Origin: DATFUL01 sp041499035
GTDB lineage: Bacteria; Patescibacteriota; Microgenomatia; UBA8517
Reading direction: 5' to 3'
Assembly (NCBI GenBank): GCA_041499035.1
Contig: JBGQJK010000031.1
Span: 1 to 8,045 of the forward strand
Length of the DNA: 8,045 nucleotides
The translations under genes were made by a program, and so were the position numbers. This document shows positions 5,249 through 8,045 of the stretch, piece by piece. The stretch's first letter is position 1, and each line of letters opens with the position of its first letter. Under the pieces are notes generated by a model, which searched no databases, was not told the DNA's origin, and saw only the letters and a program-made list of their open reading frames with translations.

Positions 5249-8045
5249 CTAGTTCCCAAGATGTTTCAATGCAATAAGCTGAGTGAGGTTTGAGGCAGAG
5301 CCGCTGTCGTCTTTCCCGGTTCCAACGCTTGTGAGCCCGGCCGTCGACTTTAGTGATTGAGATATTTCTGCAGTCTTACCGTTACTTGAAGCGGTATTAT
5401 TAATATCATAGTTCTCGGTAAATCCGGAGGGTGGAGTTACTGTAGTATTTCCGGATACTCCCACAAAAGCAAGAAGTATTGTATTTGGAACGGTTGTCGT
5501 AATCTGAGTAAATGTGTCCGTTGCAGTACTGCTGTTATATTTCCAGCTGGCGACATTGATTGGGCTAACCGGGTCGACATTGATATAACTTTCTATTCCT
5601 CCGGTTGCAGGCTGACTGGAATTAAATGTCCAGGTGTATGAAACTGGCTCTGATCCGGTCGCGACTTTATAAAAAGTGCTTTCCGCAATGGACGAACTGG
5701 ACTTCGCAGCTAAAATCAAATTCCACCCAGTAGGAGGAGTAATAATTGTACTTGCAGAATTGACAACAACTTGCGCAATAAGGAAATCCCCTGTCTGAAC
5801 ACCGAGAGGCACATTTAATAGCAGACTAGTCGATCCTGCATTATTTGTGCCGGTCGAAGAAGAACGCAGGGAAATTGACGACGTTGGGGTAGATGTAGGT
5901 ATGGCTGTGGGAGACGGTGTTGGACTTGGAGTTGGAGTTGGCACTACAGTAGGTGTAGGGGTCGGGGTTGGCGTAGGTGTCGGCGCAACCGTAGGAGTTG
6001 GAGTAGGAGTGGGTGTGGGTGTTGGGGTCGGCGTATTGGTCGGGCTAGGAATAGGCGTTGGGCTAGGGGTTGGAGTTGGTGTAGCCCCTGTTCCCTGAGG
6101 CAGGACCGGCAAATATGTATTTAAAACATCAATGTACGAATTTCCAAAAGTCGCGCCATTCGGGTCAGCTATGGCTGTACCGGAGCCAGTAGTTTGGATT
6201 TCTTGTATCCCAGGTTCTACCGACGTTCCCTCACCCCACTCATTCCACGTTTCAGTAAGTTTCCAGGTTGTGTTAGATGCAACCATATTTTGGACGGAAG
6301 AGGTAAACGCGGACAAATCCCTAGGAAGCCTCACCGTGTCCCCGCTTTTCCAAAACCCCGGAGAAACCATAAACGAATAACTGCCTTGTTGATCCGAACC
6401 AACTGCTGGAGCATATTGATGCCAAGAGTCGGGTTGGCAGGTACTTGTATCAAAGCCTGGAAAAACTTTAAGAACTACATAAAACTTTGACGCGGCCTGG
6501 GAGTTCGCCTGATACCATCTTGCCAACATTGAGCTATCGCTGCATGTCAAATCCGTGGTACCAATATCTGCTAAGTCCGCATAAACAAAAATGACCGGCT
6601 TCCCGTTCACCTTCAAATAGCCAGGCTGGCTCGCATAATTCGTAGAAATATAATTTAAGTCAGATGTTATTTGCGATACCGAGGGATCCGATGTTCCCCC
6701 ACAAACATTACCTTCACATTCATAATAAGTTGCCCAACGCAAGTTCGGGTATGGATTATCGGATCGGTTCATAAAATCGGTAATGTCTTTAGAAAAAGCC
6801 GTGTCCGATCTATCCCCCTGCCCCCACCATGAAGCAATGGCGACTTGCTGTTTGGCTTCTGCTAACTTGGTAACTTCATATTTAAAGTTGATATAATCAT
6901 TTGAGCTATACAAACCGGATGTCGGCAAATAATTGGAATACCAATTCCCCGGAGGTGAATGAATACCAGAAACATCGGCATCACCCCAAATTCCCCACTG
7001 GTTAGCTCCGTCGGCTATCGGATTTTTGTACCAGTTGTAATAAAAAGTTGCATAAAAAGGTGCTATAGGTTGAAAAGAAGTCGGTGTTGACGTAGGGGTC
7101 GGTGTAGCTGTTACTATTGGGCTCGGAGTTGGTATAACGGTCGGACTTGGTGATGGGGTTGGGGCAGCTGTTGGTGTAGGAGTTGGTGAGGCAGTCACAC
7201 AAGCAAAGGCCCCAACGAACGTACCGTTTTCCCCACCTGCACACGCTGAAGATACAGATTGAAGGTGATAATCCTCCAAACCCGGGTTGATGAAAAGCGG
7301 ATCTACGGTCTGCCACTTATCTGTGGCGGAAAAATAGGCGCTATCCCTGGTTGGCGCTATGCCACTAGGATTGTAAAAGATATTATAACCACCCACAACC
7401 CCAGTTGAGTAACTTGGAGCTATGATAATTCCGTTTGTGGTGTTATATACAATATTGTTTTTGAAAGTCGAATTTGTAATAACGTCAAAAAACACATAAG
7501 ACGACCCGGCATTGGGGTCCCCTACAAAAACATTATTTGCGGCGTTTATTATGTCTCCCCGCATATTAAGGCCATGTGCCACATGGAAAACATTATTGCG
7601 GATAGTAATATTATGAACGTTACCGACGTCAGTTTGAACCCCCGTTGTCCCTATACCAGACGCAACCAATTCCAAGTTGTAGCAATGGTTATTTTCGATG
7701 GTAGCGTTGGTGAGTGTTCCCCATGATTGAAAACAGTCAATATGCGCTGTGGGATTTTCTATCGAAGAAATATCGTGGATATAATTTCCGTCGACTATAT
7801 TCCCATCGGCAAATAGTCTGATTCCATCTGCATCTGAACCATTACCAGGACATTGATGAGATTTTAGAATTTCATTATTTTTAACTAAGTTACTACTACC
7901 GTTAAGAACAATTCCTGCCATGCAAGCTTTTTCCACAATATTGTTAGAAACAATGTCAGAATTTCCATTCACGATAATCGCTCCCTCGTAATTATTCGAA
8001 TTTAGGCTATAAAACCCATCTACAGTTGCTCCATTACCATTGATA
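5249..8045 (-). CDS. Large secreted beta-helix / GH99-like glycosidase / beta-sandwich protein, N-terminus missing
   Basis: The frame is open from TAG at 5249 through the right edge, giving 931 visible codons; the true start and signal peptide lie outside. A GTG at 7972 is internal, because the same beta-helix pattern continues upstream of it. Numbering from the first visible codon, residues 1-282 are Asn-rich beta-helix rungs (for example NATIENNHCYNLELVASGIG). A Pro-Thr linker follows (about 283-325), then a GH99-like catalytic domain (about 326-649), a second Pro-Thr linker (about 655-721) and a beta-rich C-terminal domain (about 725-931). The GH99 assignment rests on FYATFYYNWYKNP, HSPPGNWYSNYLP with GLYSSND, and WNEWGEGTSVEP. 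Glu602 and Glu605 match the catalytic Glu pair, three residues apart, in bacterial GH99 endo-alpha-1,2-mannosidases. A role in cutting mannose-type glycans outside the cell is inferred. No LPxTG motif or C-terminal helix is seen. Confidence 0.85.
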   Translation of the reverse strand, partial: INGNGATVDGFYSLNSNNYEGAIIVNGNSDIVSNNIVEKACMAGIVLNGSSNLVKNNEILKSHQCPGNGSDADGIRLFADGNIVDGNYIHDISSIENPTAHIDCFQSWGTLTNATIENNHCYNLELVASGIGTTGVQTDVGNVHNITIRNNVFHVAHGLNMRGDIINAANNVFVGDPNAGSSYVFFDVITNSTFKNNIVYNTTNGIIIAPSYSTGVVGGYNIFYNPSGIAPTRDSAYFSATDKWQTVDPLFINPGLEDYHLQSVSSACAGGENGTFVGAFACVTASPTPTPTAAPTPSPSPTVIPTPSPIVTATPTPTSTPTSFQPIAPFYATFYYNWYKNPIADGANQWGIWGDADVSGIHSPPGNWYSNYLPTSGLYSSNDYINFKYEVTKLAEAKQQVAIASWWGQGDRSDTAFSKDITDFMNRSDNPYPNLRWATYYECEGNVCGGTSDPSVSQITSDLNYISTNYASQPGYLKVNGKPVIFVYADLADIGTTDLTCSDSSMLARWYQANSQAASKFYVVLKVFPGFDTSTCQPDSWHQYAPAVGSDQQGSYSFMVSPGFWKSGDTVRLPRDLSAFTSSVQNMVASNTTWKLTETWNEWGEGTSVEPGIQEIQTTGSGTAIADPNGATFGNSYIDVLNTYLPVLPQGTGATPTPTPSPTPIPSPTNTPTPTPTPTPTPTPTVAPTPTPTPTPTPTVVPTPTPSPTPSPTAIPTSTPTSSISLRSSSTGTNNAGSTSLLLNVPLGVQTGDFLIAQVVVNSASTIITPPTGWNLILAAKSSSSIAESTFYKVATGSEPVSYTWTFNSSQPATGGIESYINVDPVSPINVASWKYNSSTATDTFTQITTTVPNTILLAFVGVSGNTTVTPPSGFTENYDINNTASSNGKTAEISQSLKSTAGLTSVGTGKDDSGSASNLTQLIALKHLGN
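5884..6083 (-). repeat. Low-complexity Pro-Thr repeat linking the GH99 and C-terminal domains
   Basis: About 67 codons encode alternating Thr-Pro with occasional Ser, Val, Ala, Ile and Asn. On the plus strand it appears as a G/T-rich run of GTxGGx units. Thr and Pro codons use all four third bases, so the six-base period is degenerate rather than an exact tandem repeat. Such linkers are extended and flexible and in secreted proteins may carry O-glycans; glycosylation here is only a possibility. Confidence 0.9.
7080..7197 (-). repeat. Low-complexity Pro-Thr/Ser repeat linking beta-helix and GH99 domain
   Basis: About 40 codons encode Thr-Pro and Ser-Pro alternation broken by Ala-Ala, Val-Ile and Ile-Val. 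It separates the last beta-helix rungs, which end in a Cys-containing VGAFACVTASP stretch, from the GH99-like domain beginning near QPIAPFYATFYYNW. It is the same style of linker as the one at 5884-6083 and the tail of the LytR_C-domain protein. Confidence 0.88.

Noticed and set aside
6009..6028. G-quadruplex in the G-rich strand of the second linker
   Set aside because: Only three closely spaced runs of three or more G are present, so the canonical four-run motif is not met; the G-richness follows from Pro-Thr coding.
5847..6098. Open plus-strand frame encoding Val-Gly repeats
   Set aside because: It is the complement of the Pro-Thr linker, lies inside the large minus-strand gene and has no independent start context or domain.
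7002..7316. Second minus-strand frame rich in Asn, Thr and Ser
   Set aside because: It is a shifted frame across the Pro-Thr linker of the real gene; its low-complexity peptide has no domain and the main frame continues uninterrupted.
1..8045. Alternative genetic code, CRISPR array, mobile element, tRNA or toxin-antitoxin module
   Set aside because: All frames use standard stops and read through without internal TGA; no direct-repeat array, transposase, terminal inverted repeats, tRNA-like fold or small gene pair was seen.

Overview
All genes in this window lie on the minus strand and read from right to left. Coding density is very high: the seven gaps between genes total only about 146 bases, and none is longer than 29. 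The stop codons are TAA, TAG and TGA, and a complete release factor 2 gene is present, so the standard bacterial code applies. No start has a convincing Shine-Dalgarno sequence. Short genes, single-helix membrane-anchored proteins, long Pro-Thr linkers and -10 boxes placed directly before start codons together suggest a small-genome bacterium of the Patescibacteria/CPR type, perhaps Microgenomates. This placement is an inference from gene style, since the window holds no rRNA or ribosomal protein gene.

Layout in transcription order. (1) From the right edge to 5249 runs a very large secreted-type protein whose N-terminus lies outside the window. It has a right-handed beta-helix, a Pro-Thr linker, a GH99-like glycosidase domain, a second Pro-Thr linker and a C-terminal beta-rich domain. 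(2) Twelve bases later comes a YdjM-type membrane-bound metal-dependent hydrolase (5236-4664). (3) After an extended -10 promoter come a membrane-anchored FKBP prolyl isomerase (4634-4101) and, 9 bases on, a membrane-anchored PEBP/YbhB-like protein (4091-3519), probably one operon. (4) tRNA-guanine transglycosylase (3494-2397). (5) A single-helix protein with an extracytoplasmic LytR_C domain (2369-1683). (6) An unrecognised two-helix membrane protein (1654-1193). (7) Peptide chain release factor 2 (1175-144), overlapping by one base an unrecognised gene that runs off the left edge.

The window combines information-processing housekeeping (prfB, tgt) with cell-envelope and secreted functions (FKBP, PEBP, LytR_C, YdjM-like, GH99/beta-helix). 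I see no mobile element, CRISPR array, toxin-antitoxin pair, RNA gene or defence system. The most notable points are: the recurrent -10 boxes 6-11 bases before start codons, implying leaderless or nearly leaderless mRNAs; the multi-module GH99 protein; a TGT whose base pocket resembles queuine-using rather than preQ1-using enzymes; and a prfB without the usual programmed frameshift.
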